A stretch of DNA of 64,000 nucleotides from Boswellia sacra (lineage: Eukaryota > Streptophyta > Magnoliopsida > Sapindales > Burseraceae), in assembly GCA_013180625.2 (NCBI GenBank), contig SNVD02000426.1:372001-436000 (forward strand), given 5' to 3'. Both the position numbers and the translations under genes were made by a program. Below are positions 1 through 11,500 of the stretch, piece after piece (within the stretch, counting starts at the first letter, position 1; each line of letters opens with the position of its first letter). Below the pieces are notes generated by a model. The model worked only from the letters and a program-made list of their open reading frames with translations, searched no databases and had not been told where the DNA came from.

Positions 1-279
1 ATCGAGCATAGTTCAGTTTTGCTACTATGAGGAGGAGTACCTAGCAAAGATATGGTTTTTCGAGGTAGCATATCCTAGACATATGTGCAATGTACTCTTC
101 TTCTCTTGATCAGGTTTTATCCTATTGTATTTTACTGACATGGTTTTTAACGAGGTGGTTGCAGTCCAACATCACTTTTTTAGTTCATTATATTTCTTTT
201 CTAAAGTTTTATCCCATTGGGTTTTTCCTTAGTAAAGTAAAATACAATTATCTAAAAATGGTGGAACTTCAAGGGGGAG
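1..279 (+). mobile_element. 3' internal end of a Copia-type retrotransposon
   Basis: This stretch has no usable reading frame. Its wording is like the non-coding 3' end of Ty1/copia elements: two pieces near 112-152 and 210-235 have the 'gttttatccca..gggttttt..' pattern often seen just after copia pol genes. It ends in a purine-rich run at 270-279, which fits a polypurine tract directly before the LTR at 280. The coding part lies outside the window. The assignment rests on pattern resemblance and the adjoining LTR, not on protein similarity. Confidence 0.5.
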
Positions 280-577
280 TGTCGTTGAGCAGGTGACATT
301 CCCACCATTTCTCCATATGGCTTCTCTAATCAATTGCCACTCAAAGTTTACAAGTGTTGTCCTCATTTCTTCGCCTATGTGTGGAAGATAAAGGAAAGCC
401 AAAGCATTGTAATTCCACATGTACAATTCTCTATTTGACACAAACTTCATTGTATGGCATTTCCTTATTGGCTAAAGTATTCTATAAATATGGGCTCTCA
501 CTTGAGAAATGTCTATACGTTTGGGTTTTACACAAATCAAATGCTCTCATTCTCTTGATTTAGAGCTTAGCTTCTCA
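280..577 (+). mobile_element. Copia-type LTR (298 bp)
   Basis: The segment begins TGTCG after a polypurine tract and ends TCTCA. It holds a TATA-like box (TATAAATA at 483-490) at the right distance for an LTR promoter. Three bases later comes a tRNA-Met primer site. The LTR therefore has a 3'-LTR signature on its left (polypurine tract) and a 5'-LTR signature on its right (primer site). What follows is pararetrovirus sequence rather than copia gag. No second copy of this LTR was seen in the window. Confidence 0.6.
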
Positions 578-580
578 ATT

Positions 581-593
581 TGGTATCAGAGTC
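581..593 (+). other. Initiator tRNA-Met primer binding site
   Basis: TGGTATCAGAGTC matches the complement of the 3' end of plant initiator tRNA-Met at 12 of 13 positions. This is the primer site used by both LTR retrotransposons and plant pararetroviruses. It lies between the LTR ending at 577 and the ATG at 594 of a movement-protein-like reading frame. Confidence 0.65.
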
Positions 594-1340
594 ATGGCAA
601 GTAATCCTCATAAATCTGTGTCTATTGTTTATACTTCTTCTCTTTGAAAATCTTTTTCATATAATATAGATAGTTTATATGAAATTCAATATCTTTCAGA
701 CAGTTCTCAACTCCCCACTTCTAATCTTTCTTATCTTAATCCTTATCGTGTACATAAAAATCCCTTTTCCTCTTTTCACAAAACTATAAAAATCTTGATC
801 ATTAATCCTCTTCCTAATGTTAAAGAGTATGTTCAATATAGTAAGTTTAATGCCTATCAACTTCCTACTACCCAGTCCGAATAGTTTCTTCAAATTGATA
901 TTTCAGATTATTTGATTGATCTTTAGAAATGGGAAGGTTTTACTCATCTCTACTTTGGAGAAATTCGTTTTGCTCTTACTATATGGCCACTCTTTAATAT
1001 CAGATGGTGTATAGAGTCCAAGATCATGCTATCGATATTGCTCTTCCAAATGAGACAAATGATTATATATTTATTAATGTAGAATCAAATCAAGTTTCTA
1101 GTTGTACTTTTGTTCTTAAACAGATTGCTCGAGAAAAACTCAGAGTTGATACCCACCAAATGGGTAACCAACTATGAAGAAGCTCATGCAACCTCTTCAT
1201 CAAATCAACCTGTGCAATTTATAAAACCTTATTTCAAAAGAACATCTAGTGGAAAAATAGAAATCCATTTTGCTCCTAGAAAACCTTTAACTTAACCTTT
1301 TTCAACTCAGTTTGGAATTTCTCCTCATATTCCTACTGAG
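594..1340 (+). pseudogene. Pararetrovirus movement protein region, broken
   Basis: The frame opens at the ATG three bases from the end of the primer site and can be followed for about 250 codons. In-frame stops lie at 645-647 and two more lie near 880-930, followed by a frame change near 985. The core around 930-975 has the Trp-x-Gly-x-x-His...Phe-Gly-x-Ile-Arg pattern typical of caulimovirid movement proteins of the 30K superfamily, which let genomes pass through plasmodesmata. The stops and the frame change mean no functional product. Confidence 0.7.
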
Positions 1341-3440
1341 ATCTATGCCTTTGATGATCAAGGAAATCCGATTCATATGTTTCAAGAACATCAACGTCAT
1401 AATCCTTATTGCAACTGTCCTGCTTGTCTAAAGCATTCTAATCCTTTCAGACCACCGAGTAGAAGAAGAGCTTACAGGCTTCTAAAGCCTCGCACATGAG
1501 ATGCCTTTTATGAAGCTTACAAGAAGAAAGCTCCTGGTTATGATTTACTAGGAGAACCAAGTGGCAAGTTTGACTTTGTAGTTAAATACATTAGTCCAAA
1601 TCATCAAATGATTTCAGAACCTTCTAGATGGGATGATACAGATGGTGATTCTTATTTTGATTCTCCAGATCTAGCACCATCAGTATCAATTTTTGCTCCA
1701 CAAAAGAGATGTATGTCTAAAGCTATTTGGATCCCGAAGAAGCATGCAAAAATAGCTATTCCTTCTGTAGCAATGTATCAACCAGATCTAGCTTCATTTC
1801 CTTCTCTTGAGTCTAAAGAAGATCCTATTACCAAGGAAAAATCAGCATGGAAAGTCAAACCACTAACTTTCGAAAAAGCAGATGGACACCATGAGCATAT
1901 GACTCAAGTAAAAGCAGTATTAAATGGGCAGTCTGAAAACACAGTGGTTCAAAATCAATATCTTTAAAAAATAGAGGAAGCAACAAAGAGAATCGAGTCA
2001 AGAATGGGTTCTCAACAATAGCAGTTGTTAACTTCTCTTGAAGCTTTAAAGAAAAAAATTGAAGGTCTTAATGAGATTATTCTTCAACATCTGAAGCAAT
2101 CCATTCCTTTTCAACATCTTTGAACTAAAATGAATCAATTAAAACGACAACATACTTCTTTAAAAGGAATGATCTCTTCTACACAACCCCGATAATATCT
2201 TTTAGACGGACTTTTTACTTCTATCTCTCCGCTATCTCTCTTGCCTAAAACACCACAAGCCTTGACACATCCTAAATATCCTACTCTTGCTTCTATTTCT
2301 GGGGATAGTTCATTGTTCCTAAAAAATCAACATCCTTTGCCTTAGAAACCTTCAAAATAGAAACAAAATCCTTCTTCTAGTAAAAATTCTTCACTAAACT
2401 CACCAACCTAACTTACCATAACTCATAATCCTATCACTACATATCTCCAAAATCTCACCATGGAACACCAAATTTCAGACTTATCTTCTTCTTAAAAAAA
2501 TATGTCTGATTAAGAAAAATTTCAAAATTCTAATTCAAATTCTGATTCATATCAAATTCTACCCATCATGATACAAACTGGTGATAGTGATCCTCAGTCT
2601 TCTCATACTCATGCCATTGTTCAAGATCCTTTTGATGAAGATGAGTCTATTGAAGATACTATTCATGTCAATCAAACACACTCATCAACCTGCTTGTCAC
2701 AAGACTTCTCTATTCACCTTTGATGATTGCAGTATTGATGATCATAGGAACAGAATACATGAAATGACATCCTGGTGCAATACAAAAATGTTACGCCTTG
2801 GATTCACAGTTAAAGGTGTTATTCTTGATTTTGTACCAAAAATGACAGGCTCTTTACGGGAACGGTGGTTAAAACTTAGAGAATATCGCCAAATACAAAT
2901 TATTGATTCTGTGGATATCAATCAATTCATGTTCTATATTTACTCAGAATTTCTAGGTAGTCTTACTCATGTTGAAGACAAAGCATGAGAAATTTTTTTT
3001 AGTTGAAATGTTGTTCTTTTAAGCCTAAGCATATTCATTGTCGTTTCAAAAAGGTTCGTGAGAGATTTTATCTCATAATAGCTTAGATGATCCCAATCTT
3101 AAGCAGGCTTATCTCAATCAATTTTCAAGTCCTTTAGGATCAGAAACCTTGAGGTTTATTACATTTAAAGGAATGACTCTCTCTCAAGTATCTTTAGGGA
3201 ACTTACTTCAATTTGTGCTATAACAACTTCAAAATCTTTGTAATAGTTTCAAATTTCTTATTGAATACAACAATGTTCGGAAGAAACTTAGAAAAGTTTG
3301 TCAACGACCAAACCTCAAGATTCAGTGTAAAGGTGATAATTCATGCCTCTGCCCAACCAAGAAAAAGAAATATTTTCGAAGATTTAAGAAACAATCTTCT
3401 CCTTCTTGGTCAAAGAAAATAAGAAGATTTTTTCGCAGAA
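1341..3440 (+). pseudogene. Pararetrovirus polyprotein middle part, including coat-protein-like region
   Basis: Reading frames on the plus strand run through most of this stretch in fragments, for example 1608-1967 and 2581-2988, with frequent stops. The part from about 2000 to 2110 is rich in Lys, Glu and Leu with a coiled-coil-like spacing. A segment near 2700-3300 resembles the coat-protein core of caulimovirids: Trp-rich helices, then a very basic stretch at 3330-3460 just before a zinc knuckle. Assignment is by position between movement protein and protease plus this composition. I cannot fix domain borders. Confidence 0.55.
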
Positions 3441-3449
3441 AGAAAACAA

Positions 3450-4044
3450 AAAGAAAGTCCAACAGATGTTATATCTGTAATCAAATAAGAGATTTTGTAA
3501 AACAGTGTCCTCAAAAGAAAAAGAAAGACAAGGTTTTCCATACTATTTTTCAAATTACAGGAATTTCTTATTATGATGAAGACCTTGAATCTATCTTCTC
3601 AGAACAAGAACAAGAAGATGAAGATACTCTCTTTATGATCAGTCAGCCACATACCTATTCAGATGATCATTTAGAAGAAGAATTTTATGAGTTCTACGGA
3701 GTTCAACCAATCTCAATACAGCCAATTTGTGGAATGTCAAATTTCATTGTTCCTATTGTGCCAGTCATAATACGGGTATCCAAGTTTGTTAGGCTAATCA
3801 ATTTACTTGCTCTCATTGATACTGGAGTTGCCGCTTCAATTTTAAATCCAACTGTTCTTCCTTTGAAATATTGGATTTCATATTGGCAATACTTTCGTGC
3901 TACTAATAATGAGGTTTTCTCTACAGAACTCATTAGTAAAAAGGTATACCTTGAAATCTTTTCAGGTTTATCTTTTGCTCACAAATTTCTGGGTTTAACT
4001 CTCCCTGATAAAGGCCTTGTTATAGGTTTTGATTTATTAGCCTA
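3450..4044 (+). pseudogene. Pararetrovirus zinc knuckle and aspartic protease
   Basis: A nucleocapsid-type knuckle lies at 3467-3508 with the spacing Cys-x2-Cys-x9-Cys, but the expected His is Asp, so it is probably unable to hold zinc. An open frame from 3635 to 4045 follows. It contains the retroviral-type protease centre Ile-Asp-Thr-Gly at 3815-3826. The DTG is intact, while the usual Ala/Ser that follows is Val. The frame ends with a stop at 4043-4045, short of the reverse transcriptase, which resumes only after the inverted block. Confidence 0.7.
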
Positions 4045-4473
4045 GTTTTTTACTAAAAGAGTTCTGATTAGACCTGATAGGCTTAGATATAGAAATTATT
4101 TTCATTCGTGGGTTAAACTAGATCATTCTTATTCCACAAATATTTCTTTTCCCATTATTTTCTTCGAGAAGAATTGCTGCCCTATAGAAGTCACTAACAT
4201 CAGTTTGCAAAATTCTTTTTCCGCTTGAAGGAATTTGCAATGGAGGAAGATTCTAAGCAATCTTCTTGATTTGTAAGTCGTCGTGGCACTAGCGCATCAC
4301 AAAAGGAACTTTTATTATTCAAAGGATAGCTTTAAAGTGGAATTAGAATCACGGCAATGAAAAGCAAATTCTATTTGAACTTCTTTCTAGAATACATACC
4401 AAGGCTGTGCTAATGATTTAAACTCGGCTTTACATGTGAGAACTCCCAATTTATATCACCAATGGTTCCATAA

Positions 4474-4555
4474 TTTAGTTCCACTAATGGAGATATATTA
4501 AGAAAAGAAAGAGATTTAGTTCCCTAATGGAGATATATTAAGAAAAGAAAGAGAT
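4474..4555. repeat. 41-bp tandem repeat, two copies
   Basis: Two adjacent copies of a 41-bp unit starting at 4474 and 4515 differ by one inserted base. They lie in the presumed leader part of the inverted viral block, downstream of its promoter when read on the minus strand. Confidence 0.8.
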
Positions 4556-4583
4556 ACAAAATGCATAAAGAGATTTTTCATAA

Positions 4584-4826
4584 AGGGTCTTCTCTCTCCT
4601 CTATCGAGAGACTAGAAAATCTTATTTATAGTAGAAAGATAAGAATATCTGCCTGGTTATAATATATTGTCAAGACACTTGTAGATCTCCTATCTATACA
4701 CTTGTTACCAGGATTTCTTTTGGTTATTTCTAGTTACAAGACACATAGAAAGATAGGATTACAACAAGATAAGCTTAAAAGTAATTTACACGTTTATCAC
4801 ACCTTTCATACTTATCTATATAGACA
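4584..4826 (-). promoter_or_regulatory. Second pararetrovirus promoter copy, inverted
   Basis: Read on the minus strand this copy matches 7980-8223. It keeps a better TATA box (TATAAATA at 4623-4630) than the plus-strand copy. A pyrimidine/purine-rich start region follows toward 4584. It would transcribe leftward into the leader-like repeat and the inverted RNase H piece. Activity is unknown. Confidence 0.55.
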
Positions 4827-5330
4827 TTTTTTTTTCTTTTTGACATAATTAAAAACATGGATACATGGAAACATATTTTACATAAATCATGAAGACATAT
4901 CATGATAACATGCGAAAAGCAAAAGTAAAGCTTGAATAAGTTCTCGTGACATCTCTTTATTTAGGAGACGTGGTGATGTTGGAGATTCTTGCATACTCGT
5001 TAGAATCATCATCACTGTCTGGATCCCACCACGTCAACATGTCAAACTGTGGGATATCCTCATTCTTTTTGTTATCTTGAACTAGCATGGATTCCTTTTC
5101 CAAGAGTTGTTGAAGATAAGGCTCATCAAGACTGTATGGATCTTGAGAATCTTAGAAATACTGAGGGTAAAATTGTCCTTGAGATGCAGATGGTATTGTC
5201 GGCTATGGTAAGTTTTGGAGACTAAGTTTTCTAATGGGTCAAATGAATAAGAATGATCTAATTTAACCCATAGATGAAAATAATTTCTATATCCAAGCCC
5301 ATCAGGTTTAATCAAAGGGATTTGAAAACC

Positions 5331-6696
5331 CAGTAGTCATTCAGAATTCTTGATGAAATGTTCAAATCCTCTCTGAAAAAATTCAGAATTCTTCATGTCT
5401 CTTCACTTTAGGAAAAATGAAGATGTTAGCCCTACCAAAGCTAGCCATAAAGGAATGAGCCCTGAACATTATAACATCGCCATCCAAGAGCTAGAACAAT
5501 TACAAGCTTAAGGATTAATTAAACCTACAGAATCCGTATGGGCTTGTGAAGCTTTTTATGTCAGTAAAAGACCTGAGCAACTCAGAGAAAAATTAAGATT
5601 AGTGGTTGATTTTCGTCATCTCAATCTTTTCCTAACTGATAATGAATTTTGAATTCTTAACACTCATACCTTCTTTGCCAACCTTGCTAAAGATCGTGTT
5701 TTTTCTAAAGTTGATATTTAAGTAAGATTTTAACAATTCGGAATTTTAAAAGAAGAAAGATTCAAAACCGGCTTTTGTATTCCTAATCATTATTTCCATT
5801 AGACTATTATACCTTTTAGGTTGAAAATTGCCACGTCTATCTTTCAAAAAACCATGATCAAGATCTTTTAACTTCTCAAATCTAACATGCTCATTTATAT
5901 AGATGATCCTCTTCTGTATTCCTTAACAACAGAAGAACATTTAGAGCTGCTACAGCAAATGCATTCTCTTCTTCTGTAATATGGTATAATGATTTCTTCC
6001 AAGAAATGTATCTTTGTAGTCCTAGAGGTAGATTTTTTGGGAATGACAATTACTGAAGGGCAATATCGTCTTCAGTCTCATATTGGAAAACAATTACTGG
6101 AATTTCCTGATGAGAACCTTACTAGGAAATAGATTCAACAAGTGTTTGGTTTCATAAATTTTATGGCGGATTTTATTCCTAAGCTGTTTATGGTCATTCA
6201 CCCTCTTCAGATTATGCTAAAAAAGAATGCTCCATCTTGGGGACCTGACAAACTAATGTTGTCTTACAAATCAAGAAGATTGCTCAGAATCTTCCTCCAT
6301 TGCAAATTCCTTCCAGTGGAAAAAGAATTTTGTAAACTAATGCTAGTAACTTCTACTGGGCAATAATTCTTCTTGAAGAAAAGAATTGGAAAAGAAATAT
6401 TTGTGGATGCAAAAATGGCTCTTTCTCTGATTCTGAAATTCATTATCATTCCACATTTAAAGAGATTCTTGCAGTCAAGAAAAGGATTGAAAAATTCTAA
6501 TTTCATCTTATTGGCCATCATTTTCTTGTGGAAATGGATATGAGCTCATTTCCAAAAATATGGTAGTTCAAGCAAAAACAACTGCCATATCCTCAACTAC
6601 TTAGATGGTTAACCTGGTTCTCACAATTCACTTTTGATTTTAAACACATCAAAGGAAATACTAACATTCTTGCAGGCATGCTTTCTCGACCTTAAC
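5331..6696 (+). pseudogene. Pararetrovirus reverse transcriptase and RNase H, broken
   Basis: After the inverted block the plus strand resumes with reverse transcriptase: a Val-Val-Asp-Phe-Arg segment near 5600, then the catalytic Tyr-Ile-Asp-Asp at 5896-5907. A thumb-like segment with Phe-x-Asn-Phe-x-x-Asp-Phe-Ile-Pro lies at about 6150-6180. RNase H follows from about 6290 to 6690, closing with a Lys-His-Ile-Lys-Gly pattern near 6640-6655 and a Leu-Ser-Arg-Pro end. Stops and frame changes are scattered throughout, for example a stop replacing a residue in the Phe-His-Leu-Ile-Gly region near 6496. Confidence 0.8.
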
Positions 6697-7588
6697 AGAT
6701 CAAAGTTAATCAAAGCAACTCTCCCTAACTCATTCCATTGATACATATGATGCACCCTTTTTCATCTTCTTCAACAGAAAAAGAATTCATTCCTCTAGAA
6801 GTTCCAGCCTTGATAGCAAATCAATCTATGAAAAAATCTCATTGTAAGCAAATGATGGAATATCAGGCTAAGATCCTCATACAATATGGTACATTCCCCC
6901 TTGGAACTGTAGAGATCCATCCATAATTTCCATACATGAAAATCTACCCAAGATATTGAGAAAGACTTCAGTCTAGAAAGCCTACGGTTTCTTTGGCATC
7001 TTATGCAGTAATTTCCTATTGGCATTGGGTTCAATCTCAATTATATGCTAAATAGAATGGCCCATACAAGTCTTTTGTACAGCCATAAAACTCTCAGTAA
7101 TCCTTCTGGATGTTTTCAGATTTTTCTTGAATAGTTTCATCCTTTCTTATGGTGGAAAAACCAATTCGAGTATCAAAGATAGAAAAGTTTTAATCTTTGT
7201 GGACAAAAAGCAATGCACCACATCATCTACATTTTCAAAAGAACGAGCATCATCACTAATAAAAATTTACAGTTCTTTTCTCATGTGCAGGAATATTGTC
7301 TATCTCTATATAGCTTGGCCTAACAATGGAACGCATATCCCTATGAATTTAGGGAATTTCAAAAGAGAATTTCATAAATAAATTCCAGAATTCCACCTCA
7401 AATTTGGTCGTCCATTTAAGATGATGCACCATGAGAAGAATATTTTCCTTCATATTCTGACCAACTCAGATAATACAGAAAGGTGTATCATTCTACACAC
7501 AAACATGTGAAAAAGGAAGAAAGCTCTTGTTCTCAGCAAGCCCAAGCCCAAGATTATAATGATAACGATAATGATTGACTCCTTCAAC
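6697..7588 (+). pseudogene. Pararetrovirus 3' coding region, unassigned
   Basis: Short frames on the plus strand (6738-6926 and 7127-7381) lie between RNase H and the promoter region. Stops are dense. The position matches the poorly conserved C-terminal part of petuvirus-like polyproteins. I recognise no domain and assign no function. Confidence 0.45.
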
Positions 7589-8223
7589 GTAGTCTCCAAA
7601 GCTTATCACAGTCGACAATTTCATCTGCATCTCAACGACGTCTTACCCTTCATATTTTCAAGATTCTCAAGATCCATATAGTCTCAATGAGCCTTATCTT
7701 CAACAACTCTTGGAAAAGGAATCCACGCTGGTTCAAGATAACAAAAAGAATGAGGATATCTCATAGTTTGATATGTTGACGTGATGAGACCCAGACAATG
7801 ATAATAATTCTGACGTGTATTCAAGAATCTCCAACATCACCACGTCTCCTAAATAAAGAGATGTCATGAGAACTTATTCAAGCTTTACTTTTACTTTTGC
7901 ATGTTATTACGATATCTCTTCATAATTTATGTAAAATATGTTTCTGTCTGTCCATGTTTTTAATTATGTCAAAAAGAAAAACATGTCTATGTTGATAAAT
8001 ATAAAAGGTGTGACAAACGTGTAAGTTGCTTTTAAGTTTATCTTGTGGTAATCCTATCTTTCTACGTGTCTTGAAACTAGAAATAACTAAAAAAATTTCT
8101 TGTAATGGGCGTATGAATAGCAGATCTAAATTTCTTAAAAATATGTTATAACTAGGGAGAGACTCTTGCCTCCCTACTATAAGTGAGCGTTTCTAGCCTC
8201 TCGATAGAGGAGAGAGAAGACCC
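7589..8223 (+). promoter_or_regulatory. Pararetrovirus 3' end and promoter region
   Basis: This segment is present twice: here, and inverted at 4584-5224. The upstream half still has coding character. The downstream half is non-coding, with a TATA-like CTATAAG at 8177-8183 and a start region rich in TCTCGATAGAGGAGAGA. Pararetroviruses use one such promoter to make a terminally redundant RNA. Conservation of both copies supports these as true viral parts rather than host DNA. Confidence 0.6.
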
Positions 8224-8508
8224 GGCAGTTTCCCCTTTAACTTATGTTATACTTTATTTTATCTAATTAATTTCAGATTCAACGCTTGTAAAGTATGCGG
8301 GATAATAATAAGGACGAGATTATTTATGCCCAAGAGAATCTTCTCAACACCCAAATTTTGGGAATAAATTTTACTATTATTCGGCCAAGTTGTTATAATC
8401 ATTAATTTATTTAAATTACAAACCCTGACGCTCACGGCTTCGTCTTCTGTTCTGTTTGCTCGAAGTTAAAACTGGAAGCCTTCCACGCCATTCGAATTGC
8501 TCTCTCTG
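8224..8508 (+). promoter_or_regulatory. LPXC upstream region and 5' UTR
   Basis: A spacer of about 285 bp lies between the end of recognisable viral sequence and the LPXC start codon. It is AT-rich up to about 8425 and turns GC-richer from about 8426 to 8508, as expected for a 5' UTR. No convincing TATA box was found; a weak ATTTAAAT lies near 8408-8415. The LPXC promoter therefore abuts the viral copy directly. Confidence 0.4.
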
Positions 8509-11500
8509 ATGTCTCTCTTTGGCACCTTTAAGGCCCTCAAGTCCTCCACTCTCATCTCCTGGAAATCCGTACTGTCCCTCTCTCTCTAACTCTGTTTTTG
8601 TTGTCTATCTGTACGCTAATGGTTTGGTTTTCTCTGAACATTTAGTGGAGGGAAATATCTGATTAATCGGGTGATTAATTGTCCACTGGGTTTTATCGAT
8701 TTTCTTCTAAGCTTTTGCTTTCAGTTACCAGATGTGTTCTTTTGGTGACAGACGGGTCGGCTTCAGCAAACCATAGCTGCATGCATAGAAAGGAGTGGAA
8801 AGACTCTGCACTCTGGCAAGGTTTCAACGGTCAGGATATCTCCTGGCTTTGCTGGTGAAGGAAGGTACTTTGAGTTTCGATCCAAACTGATTCCTGCATT
8901 CATTGATTTTGCCAAACAATCCCCGTTGTGTACTACGCTTTGTAAAGATGGAGTTAGAGTTGGGACTGTTGAGCACTTGCTCTCTGTTTTGGAGGCTAAG
9001 GGTGTTGATAACTGCAAGATTGAGGTTGGAAACTTGGATTCTGATAACCAAGAGCTTGAGCTTGAGGTTGGTGCTGTGAACTAGTTTGCATTGGGCTAAA
9101 TTATTTATTTTTTTCTTTTAAATGCTTCAATAAATTGATGAGTCTCATCTAACACTAATTTTTAGTAAACAAGTGGCATGGGTTTTCCAGCTTTTGCTGT
9201 TTTGTGCTCTCTCTTATATGTTAACTAGATTTTATTCTGGTACATGAATTTTCAAATGTGGTTGCTATAGTGGAGACGTAAGTGTATCGGCCTTGGCTTC
9301 AAAAGAGAGTATTTTTCATCAATTATATGACTGATGTGTTTTTTTTTTTTTTTTTTTTTGGGAAAAATATTTTTGGATATACCTGGCCTTAGGTAGAGTA
9401 CAACTTTTGACGAATGAACCGTTGGGAGTGAATTTGTTGAAAAAACCACTATTTCAGTAAGTAAGGTGTTAATAGTAGATAGGGATAATACATCTTAACA
9501 CCAGTTTACATTAGACATTCTTGGGAGTGGGATGAAGGCCAGTTGTTCACTATTCTTGAACATTAAACGTTGATGATTGCCAACAACTGACACAGGTTCC
9601 TATTTTTGATGGGTCAGCACGTGAATGGGTGGAGGCAATAGAGCAAGTTGGTGTAAAGGAGGCCTTGGATCGGCATGGAAACACTGCCGAAAAAATTGCA
9701 CCATATTTGAATGAACCTGTTTATGTGTGGAAGAATGATTCTTTTTTAGCTGCTTTCCCTTCACCAAATGTTCGCATCACTTGTGGAATTGACTTTCCTC
9801 AGGTATCCATCAGCTTTGGTTGATCTGATAATGTACAGTAGCTATTGTGAGGGTTTTGTTGAACTGCATTGCTTATTTGTGTTAGCTATACATAATTTTG
9901 GAATATGTTTATATTTTTCCTGCCCAATAATTGCTTTAAAATCTGCTTAAGATAACTTAATAGCTTTATGCTTGCAATGGAACATTCAGACCATATCATT
10001 TGATGTTGTGTGAAAGGTCTGAAAACTTTTTAGTAATCCACGCATTTCTCCTTTTTGTTGGTTTAGGTTCCTGCTATCGGCTGCCAATGGTTTTCTTCAG
10101 CCCCTTGGGATGACTCTTTCTATGCAAAGCAGATTGCATCTTCAAGAACTTTTTGCATTTATGAGGAGGTTTTTTCCTTTCTTTCTGGCAGTAACCTTGT
10201 TATCATTCTATATGAGTAGCATTTTTGCTCATTTGACGGTTTAATACTTTCCTTTTCAAATCTGCTATGAGGGATACTCTGCTGTTGTTTGATGCGCTTC
10301 TGAAGTTTATGTAACAGAAAAACTGAGATGTTAGATTTGCTTTCCTAGAAGTCTAGTCCATGTGAGTGGATTGCATTAGTGTCAGATGTGCTAGGATTCT
10401 TCTATCGAAGAACTTCGAAGTTTCCTGATGACTTGAATCAATATCTTGGCAAGGGTGGCATATCAAGTAAATTTTGATAATATATATAAAAAAATGTTCT
10501 TAAAATATTTTGATTCTTCTGGCTCTCAAGTATTGGAGGAGGTGTATGAGGTTTTAAAACTATAGGTTGGTATGCCAATCCAAAATAACCATGGTGTGTT
10601 CCTCCATCGCTAAGGCTATGTGATGCTCTATCAGATAAAGGCAGATGTGTTAGCTATTTTTATTTTTATATCAAACTTGCTGGTGGTTATATTAAACTGA
10701 AAGAAAGTTTGTAATTTTTGTTGTCGATCCTGAAGTGCTCTGAGATGGTGCCGTATGACAATCAGCTACCTTTTTCCTAATGTTTTTGGTATTTTAAAAT
10801 GTGATGAAATTTTTGGTACTATAACTGGCCTGTGATATGATTTTACTCTGCTGATATTAAATCTGTGCAGTCTATGACATGATTTTAACCTGCTGATATT
10901 GAATCTGTGTGGGAAAATTATTTCAGGTGGAGTATATGCGCAATGCAGGACTAATTAAAGGGGGTTCGTTAGAAAATGCCATTGTTTGTAGGTAAGATAT
11001 TTCATTTATTTACATGAACCATTAGGCTTCACGAATGTAAAATCAGCTGGCATTAGCTCAATATGATGTGTTGGCCAAAAACATTAAATTGACTATCTAT
11101 GCCACAAAAGAATGAGTATTAGACAAGTTACACCTTCTAGATAATTTGTGAGAAACAAATTATTCAATAATGTTAACTTTGGCACCATTTACTTGGAAAT
11201 AAATCAGTGATTCAAGAAATCTTTCACGTTTGGGCTTGTACTTCAAAATAACAGAACTTGGGGTGGATTTATATGCTCTGATTTAGACTGTTTATTGCGC
11301 ATAATTTTTCCTTAAAATGTAGCTAGGAATTGGACTGACATGAGATATTGGATTCTGTTCATGCAACTCAAGTGCAGAGAGCTAACATGAAAACATGAAA
11401 TAATTTCTGGAGGATGTCGAATATCTCTCTCACTATTTTTTTTTTCTCCTTCTGTTTGATAAAGGAGGGTGCTGAATATCTACTAGTTTCAAATTAAAAC

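Larger units (their letters stand above)
4134..5320 (-). repeat. Inverted block of shuffled pararetrovirus fragments
   Basis: This block is the opposite orientation to its surroundings and consists of copies of other parts of the same virus. 4134-4277 is the reverse complement of the RNase H segment 6263-6406. 4584-5224 is the reverse complement of 7589-8223, the end of the coding region plus promoter. 5245-5320 is the reverse complement of 4058-4133, the protease-transcriptase spacer. 4278-4583 has no second copy in the window and is probably viral leader. Divergence between copies is clear but modest, so they may be pieces of different viral genomes joined at integration. Confidence 0.85.
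581..8223 (+). mobile_element. Endogenous pararetrovirus (Caulimoviridae, petuvirus-like), degenerate and rearranged
   Basis: In order on the plus strand are a movement-protein-like region, a coat-protein-like region with a zinc knuckle, an aspartic protease with DTG, reverse transcriptase with YIDD, RNase H, a poorly conserved tail, and a promoter with a leader start. That order fits petuviruses and related endogenous viruses, whose proteins lie in one long polyprotein. No integrase is seen, which argues against an LTR retrotransposon. Many stops and frameshifts make it inactive. A block of about 1.2 kb between protease and reverse transcriptase (about 4134-5320) is inverted and made of copies of other viral parts. 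Genus-level placement is an inference from domain order and residue patterns. Confidence 0.85.

Noticed and set aside
9339..9359. Long T run considered as a reverse-strand polyA tail of a retroposed sequence
   Set aside because: It lies within LPXC intron 2 with no flanking duplication or coding similarity.
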